Source: Burkholderia sp. E7m39
GTDB taxonomy: Bacteria; Pseudomonadota; Gammaproteobacteria; Burkholderiales; Burkholderiaceae
NCBI GenBank assembly: GCA_001319865.1
Contig: BBSL01000069.1
Location: 1-56,151 of the forward strand
Direction: 5' to 3'
DNA length: 56,151 bases
The position numbers were made by a program, and so were the translations under genes. Positions 44,185 to 52,906 of this stretch are shown here, piece by piece. Below the pieces are notes generated by a model. It was not told the origin of the DNA. It saw nothing but the letters and a program-made list of their open reading frames with translations, and did not search any database. The stretch's first letter is position 1; each line of letters begins with the position of its first letter.

Positions 44185-44529
44185 ATGAAATCGGTCGATT
44201 TTCTGAAGGCACTGGGTGGTGTCGTAGCAATGGTCGTCGCATGCCACACGTATGCCCAGGCAAGCGACTCCATGGCGCCGGCAGCGCCCGCCGCCGACGC
44301 GAAAACCGCCAAGCAGGCAAACCGCGCGCTCGGCCGCAAGGTCCGCTCGGCGCTGGCGAAGACGCAAGGCCTCGACGTGTCGGCGATCAACGTCCGCGCC
44401 AACGGCGGTGCCATCACGCTGACGGGCACGGCGCCCGACAACGACCAGATCCAGAAGGCTGGCGATGTCGCGAAGGGCGTGGCAGGCGTGACGTCGGTGT
44501 CGAACAAGATCAACGTTCAGCAGCAGTAA
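44185..44529 (+). CDS. BON-domain periplasmic protein (OsmY-like)
   Basis: Small secreted protein of 114 residues with a signal peptide (about 1-24, ending HTYAQA), a short Ala/Pro linker, and one BON domain (about 45-114, with LGRKVRSALAKTQGLDV and ANGGAITLTGTAPDNDQI). BON proteins bind phospholipid and help the envelope under osmotic stress. GGAG lies six to ten bases before the ATG. A terminator follows at 44642-44673. Confidence 0.9.
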   Translation: MKSVDFLKALGGVVAMVVACHTYAQASDSMAPAAPAADAKTAKQANRALGRKVRSALAKTQGLDVSAINVRANGGAITLTGTAPDNDQIQKAGDVAKGVAGVTSVSNKINVQQQ

Positions 44530-44641
44530 GCGAAGTCGCCGCGCCAGCGCCGACGGACCGCATTCCGTCGGCGGGCGGCGGCGCACTGAGCGCCGGACTC
44601 ACGCTGCACGATGTGGCGTGCTTACCGGTCAGAATGACAAG

Positions 44642-44673
44642 CGGGCTCCATTTGCACAGGGAGCCCGTTTCGT
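44642..44673 (+). terminator. Terminator after the BON gene
   Basis: CGGGCTCC pairs with GGAGCCCG across a 10-base loop, then TTTCGTTTT. It lies about 110 bases after the BON stop. Confidence 0.75.
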
Positions 44674-45142
44674 TTTGCGCGGCTGTTTTGCGGGTCTCCG
44701 TACGGGCCTTTTGCGGGCGATTCGTTGCGCGCGCATCGGATTCGCGCGGCCGGCACCCATGCGACGGCGCGCCGCGCTCTACGAAACGCGACTGCGCGGC
44801 GGAAGTCTCTTTGTATGGACATGCCGCGCGTCATCGCTGAAAGCCGCGTCTGGCGGGCGTTTGCAACGGTTCGTAAGCGGCGCGGCGGGCGCTCAGGCGT
44901 TCCGGCTGTCTCCGTTTAAAGACGATGCGCGCCGGGCGTCTCGCTCGTTCGCAACAACAAAACGGGCGCCGAGCCCAACGAAAGCCGAGGCCACAACGCG
45001 CCAGACCAATCGCGTCGCAAAGATAGCGGGAGTTCGGCGCGAAACTTGCATTGGAGCAGCGCCGCAGTCGCGCCCACTGCGTTGTGCATCGCTTGCATCC
45101 GGGCACGGCACGGCATCGACAACAAAACACCGGAGACGAACA
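44674..45142. other. Leader region of the oligomer hydrolase gene
   Basis: About 470 bases. The plus frame runs open from 44618 into the hydrolase but has Arg-rich shadow composition. GGAGA at 45132-45136 is the ribosome site of the next gene. No RNA gene or strong repeat is evident. Confidence 0.4.
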
Positions 45143-47266
45143 ATGACAGGGAATGTGTTGTTCAGATGTACCGCCGCCGCCCTTTGCACGGCCGCGGCGT
45201 CCTTCCTGCTCGCCGCATGTGGCAACGACGACGACCATCCGAGCCAGACGGCCAACGCGCTGCCTTCCTTCGTGGTGTCGGGCAGCGTCACCACGACGGC
45301 CTACGACGGCAACAGCGACGACCTCCTGACGGGCGGTCTTGGCAAGTCGGGCCTCGGCAGCGCGACGCCGCCTACGTTCGCGAATGCCGCCAGTCCCACC
45401 GCCGCGGAATTGCGGCGCCTCGCGATCTGGTCGAACTACCGCGCGCTCGTCGACATGTCGTCGAACGGCGGCTATGGGCGCTTCTGGGGGCCCAACGTCG
45501 ATCTGAACGGCAACGACACGCTCGGCGAAGGCAAGATCGCAGGCACCGAATACCTCGCCTATGCCGACGACGGCAGCGGCAAGCAGAACGTGACGCTGAT
45601 GGTCCAGGTGCCGAAGTCGTTCGATCCGAACAATCCCTGCATCGTCACAGCGACGTCATCGGGCTCGCGCGGCGTGTATGGCGCGATATCGGCGGCGGGC
45701 GAGTGGGGTCTCAAGCGCGGCTGCGCCGTCGCGTACACCGACAAGGGCAGCGGCAACGGCGCGGAAGAACTCGGCACGACGCAGGTCACGCTGATGAACG
45801 GCACGCTGGCGCCGGCGCAGACGGCGGGCACGCGCAGCCTGTTCACCGCGAACGTTTCGTCAGGCGATCTGGCGACGTACAACGCGGCGTTCCCGAACCG
45901 CTACGCGTTCAAGCACTCGCACTCGCAGCAGAACCCCGAGCAGGACTGGGGCAAGGACACGCTCGAAGCCGTGCAGTTCGCCTACTGGGCGCTCAACCAG
46001 CAGTTCGCGCCGACCGTCAATAACGACCCGCAACAGCATGGCGTGCGTTATCGCGCGGGCGGCATCACGACGATCGCGGCTTCCGTGAGCAACGGCGGCG
46101 GCGCGTCGCTCGCAGCCGCCGAGCAGGACACGCAAGGGTGGATCACGGCCGTCGTGGTCGGCGAGCCGCAGATCAATCTGAACATGGCGCCGGCGGCGCA
46201 GGTGCTCGAAGGCGGTGTGCCGATTCCTGCCGCAGGCGCGCCGCTCGCCGACTACATGACCTACGCGAATATGCTGCAGCCGTGCGCGGCGGCCGCGACG
46301 GCTGCGGCGGGCGCGCCGTATCTGACGGCGCTGCCCACCGCGACCACCAACGCGATCCGCCAGGCGCGCTGCGCCTCGCTCGCCGCGGGCGGCTTCGTGA
46401 GCGGCGCGGACGAAACGAGCCAGGCGAACGACGCGCTCAATCGCCTGCATGCGGCCGGCTACGAAACCGACTCAGATCTACTGCACGCGCCGATGTGGGA
46501 TTCGCAGGCCGTGCCCGCCGTCGCCGTCACGTATGCGAACGCGTACACGAAGTCGAGCGTGACGGACAACCTGTGCGGCTTCAGCTTCGGCACGACGAGC
46601 GCGTCGACGGGCGCGGCGGGCGTGGCGCCGACGGTCTCGCCGATGCTGTCGATATTCGGCCTGGGCAACGGCGTGCCGCCGACCAACGGCATCAATCTCG
46701 TGTACGACAACTCGACGGCGCCGGGCGGCGAGGACCATCGGCTGGCGACGGCCGACGCGAGCTACGCGGGCGCTGCGTGCCTGCGCGCACTGTGGACGGC
46801 GGGCGATCCGCGCATGCAGCAGAACGTCAACGCGATCCGCGTCAACGCGAATCTACACGGCAAGCCGGCCATCATCGTGCAAGGACGCAGCGACGCGCTC
46901 GTGCCGGTGAACCACGCATCGCGCGCATATCTGGCGATGAACAGCATCACGGAAGGATCGAAGAGCCAGCTGGCGTTCTATGAAGTGCTGAACGGGCAGC
47001 ACTTCGACGCATTCCTGAGCACGGCCGGTTTCGATACGCGCTTCATTCCGGTGCACTACTACAACGTCCAGGCGTTGAACCTGATGTGGAGTCACCTGAA
47101 GAACGGCGCGCCGCTGCCGCCGTCACAGGTGATCCGCACGGTGCCGCGCGGCGGCACGGCGGGTGCTGCGCCTGCCCTGACGGTGGCCAATCTGCCCGCC
47201 ATTTCGGCGAGCCCGGGTGCGAATGCGATTCAGATCGGGTCAGGCACGGTGAACGTGCCGAAGTGA
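45143..47266 (+). CDS. D-(-)-3-hydroxybutyrate oligomer hydrolase, predicted lipoprotein
   Basis: Hydrolyses 3-hydroxybutyrate oligomers released from polyhydroxybutyrate. The ATG 45143 (GGAGA seven bases upstream) gives 707 residues. A signal peptide ends in the lipobox LLAAC with Cys26, so the enzyme is probably lipid-anchored outside the inner membrane. An alpha/beta hydrolase body follows, with Ser316 in SVSNGGG (nucleophile), Asp in QGRSDALVPVNHASRAY and His in LNGQHFDAF. The N-terminal part after Cys is Asp/Asn/Gly-rich. A hairpin without a T run follows. Confidence 0.9.
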   Translation: MTGNVLFRCTAAALCTAAASFLLAACGNDDDHPSQTANALPSFVVSGSVTTTAYDGNSDDLLTGGLGKSGLGSATPPTFANAASPTAAELRRLAIWSNYRALVDMSSNGGYGRFWGPNVDLNGNDTLGEGKIAGTEYLAYADDGSGKQNVTLMVQVPKSFDPNNPCIVTATSSGSRGVYGAISAAGEWGLKRGCAVAYTDKGSGNGAEELGTTQVTLMNGTLAPAQTAGTRSLFTANVSSGDLATYNAAFPNRYAFKHSHSQQNPEQDWGKDTLEAVQFAYWALNQQFAPTVNNDPQQHGVRYRAGGITTIAASVSNGGGASLAAAEQDTQGWITAVVVGEPQINLNMAPAAQVLEGGVPIPAAGAPLADYMTYANMLQPCAAAATAAAGAPYLTALPTATTNAIRQARCASLAAGGFVSGADETSQANDALNRLHAAGYETDSDLLHAPMWDSQAVPAVAVTYANAYTKSSVTDNLCGFSFGTTSASTGAAGVAPTVSPMLSIFGLGNGVPPTNGINLVYDNSTAPGGEDHRLATADASYAGAACLRALWTAGDPRMQQNVNAIRVNANLHGKPAIIVQGRSDALVPVNHASRAYLAMNSITEGSKSQLAFYEVLNGQHFDAFLSTAGFDTRFIPVHYYNVQALNLMWSHLKNGAPLPPSQVIRTVPRGGTAGAAPALTVANLPAISASPGANAIQIGSGTVNVPK

Positions 47267-47278
47267 CGTGAGATGTCG

Positions 47279-47317
47279 CGCGGCCCGCAGAACATGCCGA
47301 AAAAAAGACGGGCCGCG
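47279..47317. terminator. Weak hairpin after the oligomer hydrolase gene
   Basis: CGCGGCCCG (47279-47287) pairs with CGGGCCGCG (47309-47317), a perfect 9-bp stem with an A-rich 21-base loop. There is no T run after it, so intrinsic termination is doubtful. Confidence 0.4.
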
Positions 47318-47504
47318 TGACGCGCAGGTGACAGAAAACGGGCAGGGAGCGGGCAGTGAGCGGGGCAGAAAGCGGGCCCGTCGTCCCACGTACGCGAAAG
47401 CCTTCGCCCAAAGGCGACGGATCTTCGTTCATGTGCGCCGTGACACACCTTTTACCCATCGGGTGCAGTACTGTGAAGCTAATGAGGCTTCATGGAGCGA
47501 TGGC

Positions 47505-47759
47505 ATGGACACGACCCGCTTCACCTACACGGATCTGCCGATCGGCGAACGCGCGGCATTCGAGCTGGTATGCGCGCGACATGGTTTTGCGCCCGCGCAC
47601 TTCGACATCACGGCAAGCGATGATCCCGACGACGCGTCGCATCGGTCGCGTCTGCTGACGATACGGCGCGGCGGCTGGGCGCAGTCGTATCACGAGGACA
47701 CGGCAGGCCATTGGGTGCGCCAGTTCGAGACCGATCTGAACTGCCGCTTCTTCAAGTGA
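47505..47759 (+). CDS. Small hypothetical protein
   Basis: 84-residue protein started at ATG 47505, with GGAG seven bases upstream. It reads like a small soluble protein (AFELVCARHGFAPAHFDITA, LLTIRRGGWAQSYHEDTAGH, DLNCRFFK) with no signal peptide or membrane helix. I do not recognise the family. Composition matches its neighbours, so it is probably real and vertically kept in this lineage. It lies between the hydrolase and the convergent TauE gene. Confidence 0.65.
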   Translation: MDTTRFTYTDLPIGERAAFELVCARHGFAPAHFDITASDDPDDASHRSRLLTIRRGGWAQSYHEDTAGHWVRQFETDLNCRFFK

Positions 47760-47816
47760 TCGCAGTGAGATGCGCAGGAACGGCGGCGCGCGGCTCGCGT
47801 CGCCGAGGACCGTTCG

Positions 47817-48605
47817 TCAGGCCGTCACGAGCTTGACGCCGACGAGGGTCAACGTTGCGGCAAGCAGGTTGCGCAGCAGCTTGTCGGGCGCCTTCGACGA
47901 CAGATAGCTCCCCATCGCGATGCCCGGCAGCGAGCCGATCAGCAGCGACACCAGCAACGACCAGTCGATCGACCCGAGCAGCCAGTGCCCGGCCCCCGCG
48001 AGCAGCGTGAGCGGGACGGCATGCGCAATGTCCGAGCCGACGATGCGCGCGGTCGGCAGCAGCGGGTAGAGCAGCAGCAGCACCGTGACGCCGATCGCGC
48101 CCGCGCCCACGGAAGTCAACGACACCAGCGCGCCGAGCACCGCGCCCGTCAGCATCGTCAGCGCGAGCGTGCTGCCCTGGCCCGTCGCGCGCTTGCGCGC
48201 AGCCGCGAACGCGGTGAGTTGCGGCCGGAACACCAGCGCGATCGCCGTGATCAGCAGTGCCACGCCCAGCACGACGGAAATCAGATGGGCGCCGCGCGGC
48301 GAATTCATCCCGTAGCGGTGCAGCAGGATCAGCGTGACCGTGGCGGCCGGCACGCTGCCGGCGGCGAGGCGCAGCGTGACCTGCCAGTCGATCGAACCCT
48401 TCACGCCGTGCACGAACGTGCCCGTCGCCTTGGTCGCGGCGGCGTAGAGCAGGTCCGTGCCGACGGCCGTCGCCGGATGGATGTTGAACAGCAGAACGAG
48501 GATCGGCGTCATCAGCGAGCCGCCGCCGACGCCCGTCAGCCCCACCAGAAAGCCAACGAAAAGACCGGATGCCGAATACAGGAGATCGATGTGGGGAAGG
48601 GCCAT
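47817..48605 (-). CDS. TauE/SafE family sulfite/organosulfonate-type exporter
   Basis: Polytopic protein of 262 residues, probably eight helices. ATG 48605 (MALPHIDLLY) is the natural start; the frame is open to 48887, but the additional 94 residues are encoded by a simple repeat and lack family features. Motifs: ASGLFVGFLVGLTGVGGGSL in the first half and LTSVGAGAIGVTVLLLL in the second half, the two TauE/SafE repeats. The family exports sulfite, sulfoacetate or taurine-derived anions. No ribosome site is evident upstream. Confidence 0.87.
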   Translation of the reverse strand: MALPHIDLLYSASGLFVGFLVGLTGVGGGSLMTPILVLLFNIHPATAVGTDLLYAAATKATGTFVHGVKGSIDWQVTLRLAAGSVPAATVTLILLHRYGMNSPRGAHLISVVLGVALLITAIALVFRPQLTAFAAARKRATGQGSTLALTMLTGAVLGALVSLTSVGAGAIGVTVLLLLYPLLPTARIVGSDIAHAVPLTLLAGAGHWLLGSIDWSLLVSLLIGSLPGIAMGSYLSSKAPDKLLRNLLAATLTLVGVKLVTA

Positions 48606-48707
48606 TGCGCGGACCGCGGACGGTCGTAAAAGGTTGCGGGAGTTTGCCGGTGCTGTCGTCGGGGTGCCGCGCCCGTGCCTGCCGGTTGCGCGGTCTGGTC
48701 GCGGATC

Positions 48708-48795
48708 GGTTCCGGTTCGGTTCGGCTCCGGTTCGGTGCCGTTCCGTGACGGTTCGGTGCCGCTTCGGTGCCGCTTCGGTCCCGCTTCGGTGTCG
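48708..48795 (+). repeat. Short-period GGTTC-rich tandem repeat
   Basis: About 90 bases of imperfect copies of GGTTCGGTGCC and GCCGCTTCGGT (11-base period), including three neighbouring units near 48759-48790. It lies between the TauE and RarD starts, within a 435-base gap (48606-49040) that otherwise shows no gene. On the minus strand it would extend the TauE frame with Arg/Thr/Pro-rich sequence. Confidence 0.7.
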
Positions 48796-49040
48796 ATCCG
48801 CTCGTGATCCGGACGGGCGGCGTCGCGGCGAAAGTCCGCTATTGTCGCAAAACCGGCGCTGACGCGTACGATTACGCGCAGATCCACGGCATAGGGCGCT
48901 GCCCGACACCTGGCTTACAATGCATGGCTGGCGCGACGGCCACGCCTGCGAGCGGCCAGGCGTGCGCCATGCCCGGCGACGCTTCTTCGCCCGATCCGCT
49001 CGTGCGTTTCATCCAGCATCCCATCCGCAGACCGATAAAA

Positions 49041-49916
49041 ATGAATCCCGGCGTCGCCTACGCATTGCTTGCGTTCACCCTGTGGGGGTTGTTCCCCGTC
49101 TACTTCAAGTCGCTGCATCAGATTTCTCCTGGGGAAATGCTCGCGCACCGGATGGTGTGGTCGATGCTGTTCCTGTTCATCGTGCTTACCGTGCGCCAGC
49201 AATGGCGCTGGCTCGGGCCGGTGCTGCGCGACCGGCGCCTGCTCGCGCGTTTCGCGGCGAGCGCGCTCTTGCTGTCGACGAACTGGGGCATCTATATCTG
49301 GGCCGTCAACGCGGGGCATATCGTCGAGGCGAGCCTTGGGTATTTCGTCAATCCGCTGATCAACGTGCTGTTCGGCCTCGCGTTTCTCGGCGAGCGGCTG
49401 CGGCGCGTGCAGTGGCTGGCCGTCGCGATTGCTGCCTGCGGCGTGCTGTGGCTCACGTGGGAGACGGGCCATCCGCCGTGGATCAGCCTCGCGCTCGCGT
49501 TCAGCTTCGCGGGCTATGGGTTGCTGCGCAAGACAGCGCAGCTTGGCGCGCTCGAAGGGCTGACGCTGGAAACGGTGCTGCTCTTTCCCGTCGCCGTGCT
49601 GTACCTGTTTTTCGTTTCGTCGTCGGGAGGCAGCGGTTTCGGCACGGCGTCGTTAGGGGTGAAGGCGCTGCTCGCGCTGGCCGGACCGATCACGGCCGTG
49701 CCGCTGCTGCTGTTCGCGGCGGGCGCGCGACGCATTCCGCTGTCGATGCTCGGGCTGATCCAGTACGTAACGCCGTCGCTGCAGTTGCTGATCGGCGTGC
49801 TGGTCTATCGCGAGCCGTTCGGCGAGGCGCAGCTGATCGGATACGGCGCGATCTGGATCGCGCTCGCGGTGTATTCGCTCGACGGATTGTGGCGCGCGCG
49901 GTTCGCGCGGGCATGA
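49041..49916 (+). CDS. rarD: RarD protein, DMT superfamily transporter
   Basis: Ten-helix inner-membrane protein of 291 residues. The start is ATG 49041 (MNPGVAYALLAFTLWGLFPV), and the frame is open upstream only through repeat sequence. The EamA pair is visible: HRMVWSMLFLFIVLTVRQQW, NWGIYIWAVNAGHIVEASLG and the C-terminal LGLIQYVTPSLQLLIGVLVY. RarD proteins were linked to chloramphenicol resistance; the physiological substrate is unknown. Confidence 0.93.
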   Translation: MNPGVAYALLAFTLWGLFPVYFKSLHQISPGEMLAHRMVWSMLFLFIVLTVRQQWRWLGPVLRDRRLLARFAASALLLSTNWGIYIWAVNAGHIVEASLGYFVNPLINVLFGLAFLGERLRRVQWLAVAIAACGVLWLTWETGHPPWISLALAFSFAGYGLLRKTAQLGALEGLTLETVLLFPVAVLYLFFVSSSGGSGFGTASLGVKALLALAGPITAVPLLLFAAGARRIPLSMLGLIQYVTPSLQLLIGVLVYREPFGEAQLIGYGAIWIALAVYSLDGLWRARFARA

Positions 49917-49966
49917 CGCTGAACGGCTGTGCTAAACGTTGAGCTCGACGGGTGAGCTAGAGATAA

Positions 49967-49996
49967 ATCGAGGGCCGCACGCGAGCGACCCTCGAT
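49967..49996. terminator. Hairpin between convergent rarD and LysE-type genes
   Basis: Perfect 8-bp inverted repeat ATCGAGGG (49967-49974) and CCCTCGAT (49989-49996) with a 14-base loop. It lies between two converging stop codons and may act in both directions, though T runs are weak. Confidence 0.5.
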
Positions 49997-50017
49997 CTGC
50001 GGGCGGGCTTGCCCGTG

Positions 50018-50662
50018 TCAGATCGCGCGCTTGACTTCGATCACGCCGAACGCCGCGAGCGCGAACCCTGCGATGCGGTCGATGATCACGCGCAGCTTGT
50101 GTCCGATGGCATGCCGCGCGAGCGACACGGCCGTCACGAGGAAACACCACCACGCGATCGATCCGCAAAACACACCGCACACGGTGGTCAGCGCAACGGA
50201 CGATGAGAACGGCCCGCGCGGCGCCAGCGTCGTGAAGAGCGCGGCGAACATGATGACCGTCTGAGGATTGGTGAGCGTGAGCAGCAGTGCGCTGGCGAAG
50301 GCTTTCAGCGCGCCCGCGTGGCCGATGTTCGCGAGCTTGCCGTCGCTGTTGCCATTGCCGTTGCCGTTGTCGGCGGGCACTTTCTGCAGCATCGTGCGGA
50401 TGCCGAGGTACACCAGAAAGAGGCCCGCGACGATGTGAAGCGGCTTGTCGTAGGCGAGCATGAACTGCGACACGCTGACGAGGCCAAGCGCGGCGACGAG
50501 GCCGTAGATGGCGTCACCGCCCGCGATGCCGAAGCCGATCGCGAGACCGGCGCGCGGGCCGTCGGTGAGCGTGCGACGGATGCAGAGCATGCCCATCGGC
50601 CCGACGGGGGCGGCGACGGCCAGGCCGACGCCGGCTGCCGTGAGGAAAAGTGCTGTCGTCAA
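50018..50662 (-). CDS. LysE/RhtB family amino acid exporter
   Basis: Six-helix exporter of 214 residues. The start is probably TTG 50662, because AGGAG lies exactly six bases upstream and the first helix begins at once; the frame runs back to 50803 only through repeat sequence. Marks: AAPVGPMGMLCIRRTLTDGP (N-terminal signature), LVYLGIRTML, and LLTLTNPQTVIMFAALFTTL. A Gly/Asn stretch (DNGNGNGNSDG) lies in the central loop. It probably exports a basic or small neutral amino acid. It abuts the palindromic element at 50751. Confidence 0.88.
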   Translation of the reverse strand: MTTALFLTAAGVGLAVAAPVGPMGMLCIRRTLTDGPRAGLAIGFGIAGGDAIYGLVAALGLVSVSQFMLAYDKPLHIVAGLFLVYLGIRTMLQKVPADNGNGNGNSDGKLANIGHAGALKAFASALLLTLTNPQTVIMFAALFTTLAPRGPFSSSVALTTVCGVFCGSIAWWCFLVTAVSLARHAIGHKLRVIIDRIAGFALAAFGVIEVKRAI

Positions 50663-50753
50663 TGTGTGCTCCTGGTTTGGTTTTGGGTTTAGTTTTGTCT
50701 GCGACGCTTTTGGTCTTGCGTCTGTTTGCCTTTGCCTTTTTGCTGTTTTGCTT

Positions 50754-50903
50754 CGCGGCGGGCGTTGCCGGTGTGTGTTTGCCCTTTGCGCGGGCATCCG
50801 CATTATGCCTACGCGGCGCGGGCGTTGCCGGTGTGTTTGCCCTTTGCGTGGGCATCCGCATTACGCCTTCGCGGCGCGGGCGTTGCCCCTGTGCGGGGCG
50901 GCA
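50754..50903 (+). repeat. Left tandem array of ~60-bp units
   Basis: Three copies (starting near 50754, 50813 and 50872, period 58-60) built on GCGGGCGTTGCCGGTGTG and CCTTTGCG(C/T)GGGCATCCGCATTA. The copies are contiguous, so this is not a CRISPR array. Confidence 0.8.
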
Positions 50904-50937
50904 CCTACTTTTCTTTGCAGCGGCAAAGAAAAGTAGG
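50904..50937. repeat. Left perfect hairpin
   Basis: CCTACTTTTCTTTGC and GCAAAGAAAAGTAGG, a perfect 15-bp stem with an AGCG loop. It resembles a bidirectional terminator and is mirrored by the hairpin at 51423-51454. Confidence 0.85.
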
Positions 50938-51113
50938 CAAAAGAAAGCCGCTCACACCGTCAGCCTTTGACATTTGCCCACGGGCTCTTGACGTCCCCAC
51001 ATTTCACACCGCAGTGTACTAGCACGCGCGAGTTGCCAGCGCATTTGCGTTTGCCTCACCCACTTCACGTACCCGCGTTGTATCACGCGCGTACGAACAT
51101 CTCCCGCCCCAAT

Positions 51114-51245
51114 GCGGCAAACTCTGTGTAGTCAATCGCGCCACACACAAAACCATAGCTACTGATAAGACACTTTCGCTTCAAATTGGGTTTGCAATTC
51201 GGGCGCTGTCCGATGGGGCGAGACAACCTACACAGAGTTTGCCGC
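51114..51245. repeat. Central perfect 18-bp inverted repeat
   Basis: GCGGCAAACTCTGTGTAG (51114-51131) and its exact complement (51228-51245) enclose 96 unique bases. Outside these the similarity continues imperfectly (CGCCCC/GGGGCG). It marks the symmetry centre of the element. Confidence 0.85.
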
Positions 51246-51422
51246 AAGGGGGCGCGAAAAAGTGAGATGTGGCTGGCGTTTGCGCGGGTGCACGAAGCGG
51301 GTGAAGCGCATGGCGAGCGCGTTGGCAACGGACGCGTTTAGCGCGGTGCCGCGCGAAGTGCGGGGACGTCGAGAGCCCGTGGGTAATGGACAAGAATTGG
51401 CGGTGTTAGCCCGCTTTCTTTG

Positions 51423-51454
51423 CTTACTTTCTTTGCGGCGGCAAAGAAAGTAAG
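51423..51454. repeat. Right perfect hairpin
   Basis: CTTACTTTCTTTGC and GCAAAGAAAGTAAG with a GGCG loop, the mirror of the left hairpin with small differences. Confidence 0.85.
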
Positions 51455-51692
51455 TGCCGCCCCGCACAGGGGCAACGCCCGCGCCGCGAAGGCGCATCGC
51501 GGATGCCACCGCAAAGGGCGAGCCTGCAACACCAACGCCCGCGCCGCGCAGGCGCAATGCGGATGCGGGCGAGATGGCAAGCGCACACCGGCAACGCCCG
51601 CGCCGAGAAGGCGCAAACGCGGATGCCCGCGCAAAGGGCAAACACACACCGGCAACGCCCGCGCCGCGAAGGCGCAAACGCCAACGCCAACG
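51455..51692 (+). repeat. Right tandem array of ~60-bp units
   Basis: Four copies with CAACGCCCGCGCCG at about 51473, 51533, 51592 and 51653 (period 59-61), in inverted orientation to the left array. The array ends at the stop codon of the RND remnant. Confidence 0.8.
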
Positions 51693-52623
51693 CTAAGCGC
51701 GAATGCCCGCGCCAAGGGCACGCACCCCCTTCCGATGATCCGCCGCCAAAAACATATACATCGCGGGCACGACAAAAAGCGTGAACAGCGTCCCAATCGA
51801 TTGCCCGGAAAAAATCACGAGCCCCATCGCGTTGCGCCCAGCAGCGCCCGCACCCGAAGCGATCACCAGCGGCAAAACGCCCAGCACCATCGCTGCCGTC
51901 GTCATCAGAATTGGCCGCAAGCGCACGGCGGCCACTTCCTCGAGTGCTTCGCGCTTGCCATGTCCCGCGCGCTGCAACTCGTTGGCGAACTGCACGATCA
52001 GAATGCCGTGCTTGCTGACGAGCCCCATCAGCGTGACAAGTCCAACCTGCGTGTAGATGTTCAACGTCGACAGCCCCAGATTGATGAAGATCAGCGCACC
52101 GAACAACGCCATCGGCACCGACACGAGAATCACCACAGGATCACGGAAGCTCTCGAACTGCGCAGCCAGCGCGAGAAACACGATGATCGTCGCGAACATC
52201 AGCGTCACCACGAAGCCGCCCGACTCCTGCACGAACTGCCGCGACAGCCCCGAGTAGTCCGCCGTGTAGCCGGGTGGGCGCGGCATCGGCGGTCGCCTTG
52301 CGCAGGAAGTCGAGCACTTCGCCCTGCGAGATGCCCGGCGCGACCACGCCGGAAATCGTCGCCGAGTTCAGTTGCTGGAAGTGATTGATCGATTCGGGCA
52401 CGACGTTCTGCTTCAGATGCGTGACCGTCGATGCGGGAATCACGCTGCCGTCCGGCGTGCGCAAATAGTAGTCGAGCACCTGCGACGGGTTCAGGCGATC
52501 CGTTTGCAGCACCTGCGGAATCACCTTGTACGAGCGGCCGGCAAGCGAAAAGTAATTCACGTAATTGCCGCGGAGTACGAACGAAATAGCGGATGCAGAA
52601 TTCAACAGCCCAATGCCGCGCAT
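51693..52623 (-). pseudogene. 5'-truncated, frameshifted RND efflux permease gene (AcrB-like)
   Basis: Only about the last third of an RND permease remains. The upstream frame (to 52623) has GNYVNYFSLAGRSYKVIPQV, DRLNPSQVLDYYLRTPDGSV and NSATISGVVAPGISQGEV; the downstream frame (to 51693) carries YTADYSGLSRQFVQESGG, ALAAQFESFRDPVVILVSVP, GLVTLMGLVSKHGILIVQFA and IFSGQSIGTLFTLFVVPAMY. They join by a single indel near 52285. The N-terminal ~700 residues, promoter and partner genes are missing, so no pump can be made. The 3' end meets the right repeat array. Confidence 0.85.
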
Positions 52624-52719
52624 AGCCTCGCATGCGTCGTTGCGAACGCGATCATGCAGCCAGAGCTTTTAGGGGAATAGAAGCGGCGAACGGCCGGTAA
52701 ACGTTAAATGGGACAGGCG

Positions 52720-52752
52720 CGCCGCATATGTCATGTGTTGATATATGCGGCG
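52720..52752. repeat. Perfect 10-bp inverted repeat
   Basis: CGCCGCATAT (52720-52729) and ATATGCGGCG (52743-52752) with a 13-base spacer, in the gap (52624-52906) between the RND remnant and the bacterioferritin-like gene. Without a T run it is more an operator-like site than a terminator. Confidence 0.5.
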
Positions 52753-52906
52753 TGCGTCAGATTGAGGATGAAGTAGTGAGCGATCGAACGTCGCTACGAG
52801 GGTCGATTTAACAATGATGCTAGGGCACGCGCGCAATCGCGATCGGACCCTGCGTGCACCTGCCTGTGACATGTGCCCGCCGTGCACCGCTGCAAGCACA
52901 GGAAAG

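Larger units (their letters stand above)
50751..51692. repeat. Large imperfect palindromic element (~940 bp)
   Basis: Both arms mirror each other around about 51180: outer tandem arrays of ~60-bp units (50754-50903 and 51455-51692), then perfect hairpins (50904-50937 and 51423-51454), an arm pair with one mismatch (50978-50999 with 51362-51383, core CGTCCCC), diverged arm sequence, and a perfect 18-bp inverted repeat (51114-51131 with 51228-51245). The middle 97 bases are unique and non-coding. No transposase or integrase is present. I associate this hairpin and CCTTTGCGCGGGC-type unit with Paraburkholderia intergenic repeats (from memory), but the fully mirrored layout is notable. The region 50663-50750 is the LysE leader. 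Confidence 0.85.

Noticed and set aside
50751..51692. Possible CRISPR array
   Set aside because: Units are contiguous with no unique spacers, and there are no cas genes.
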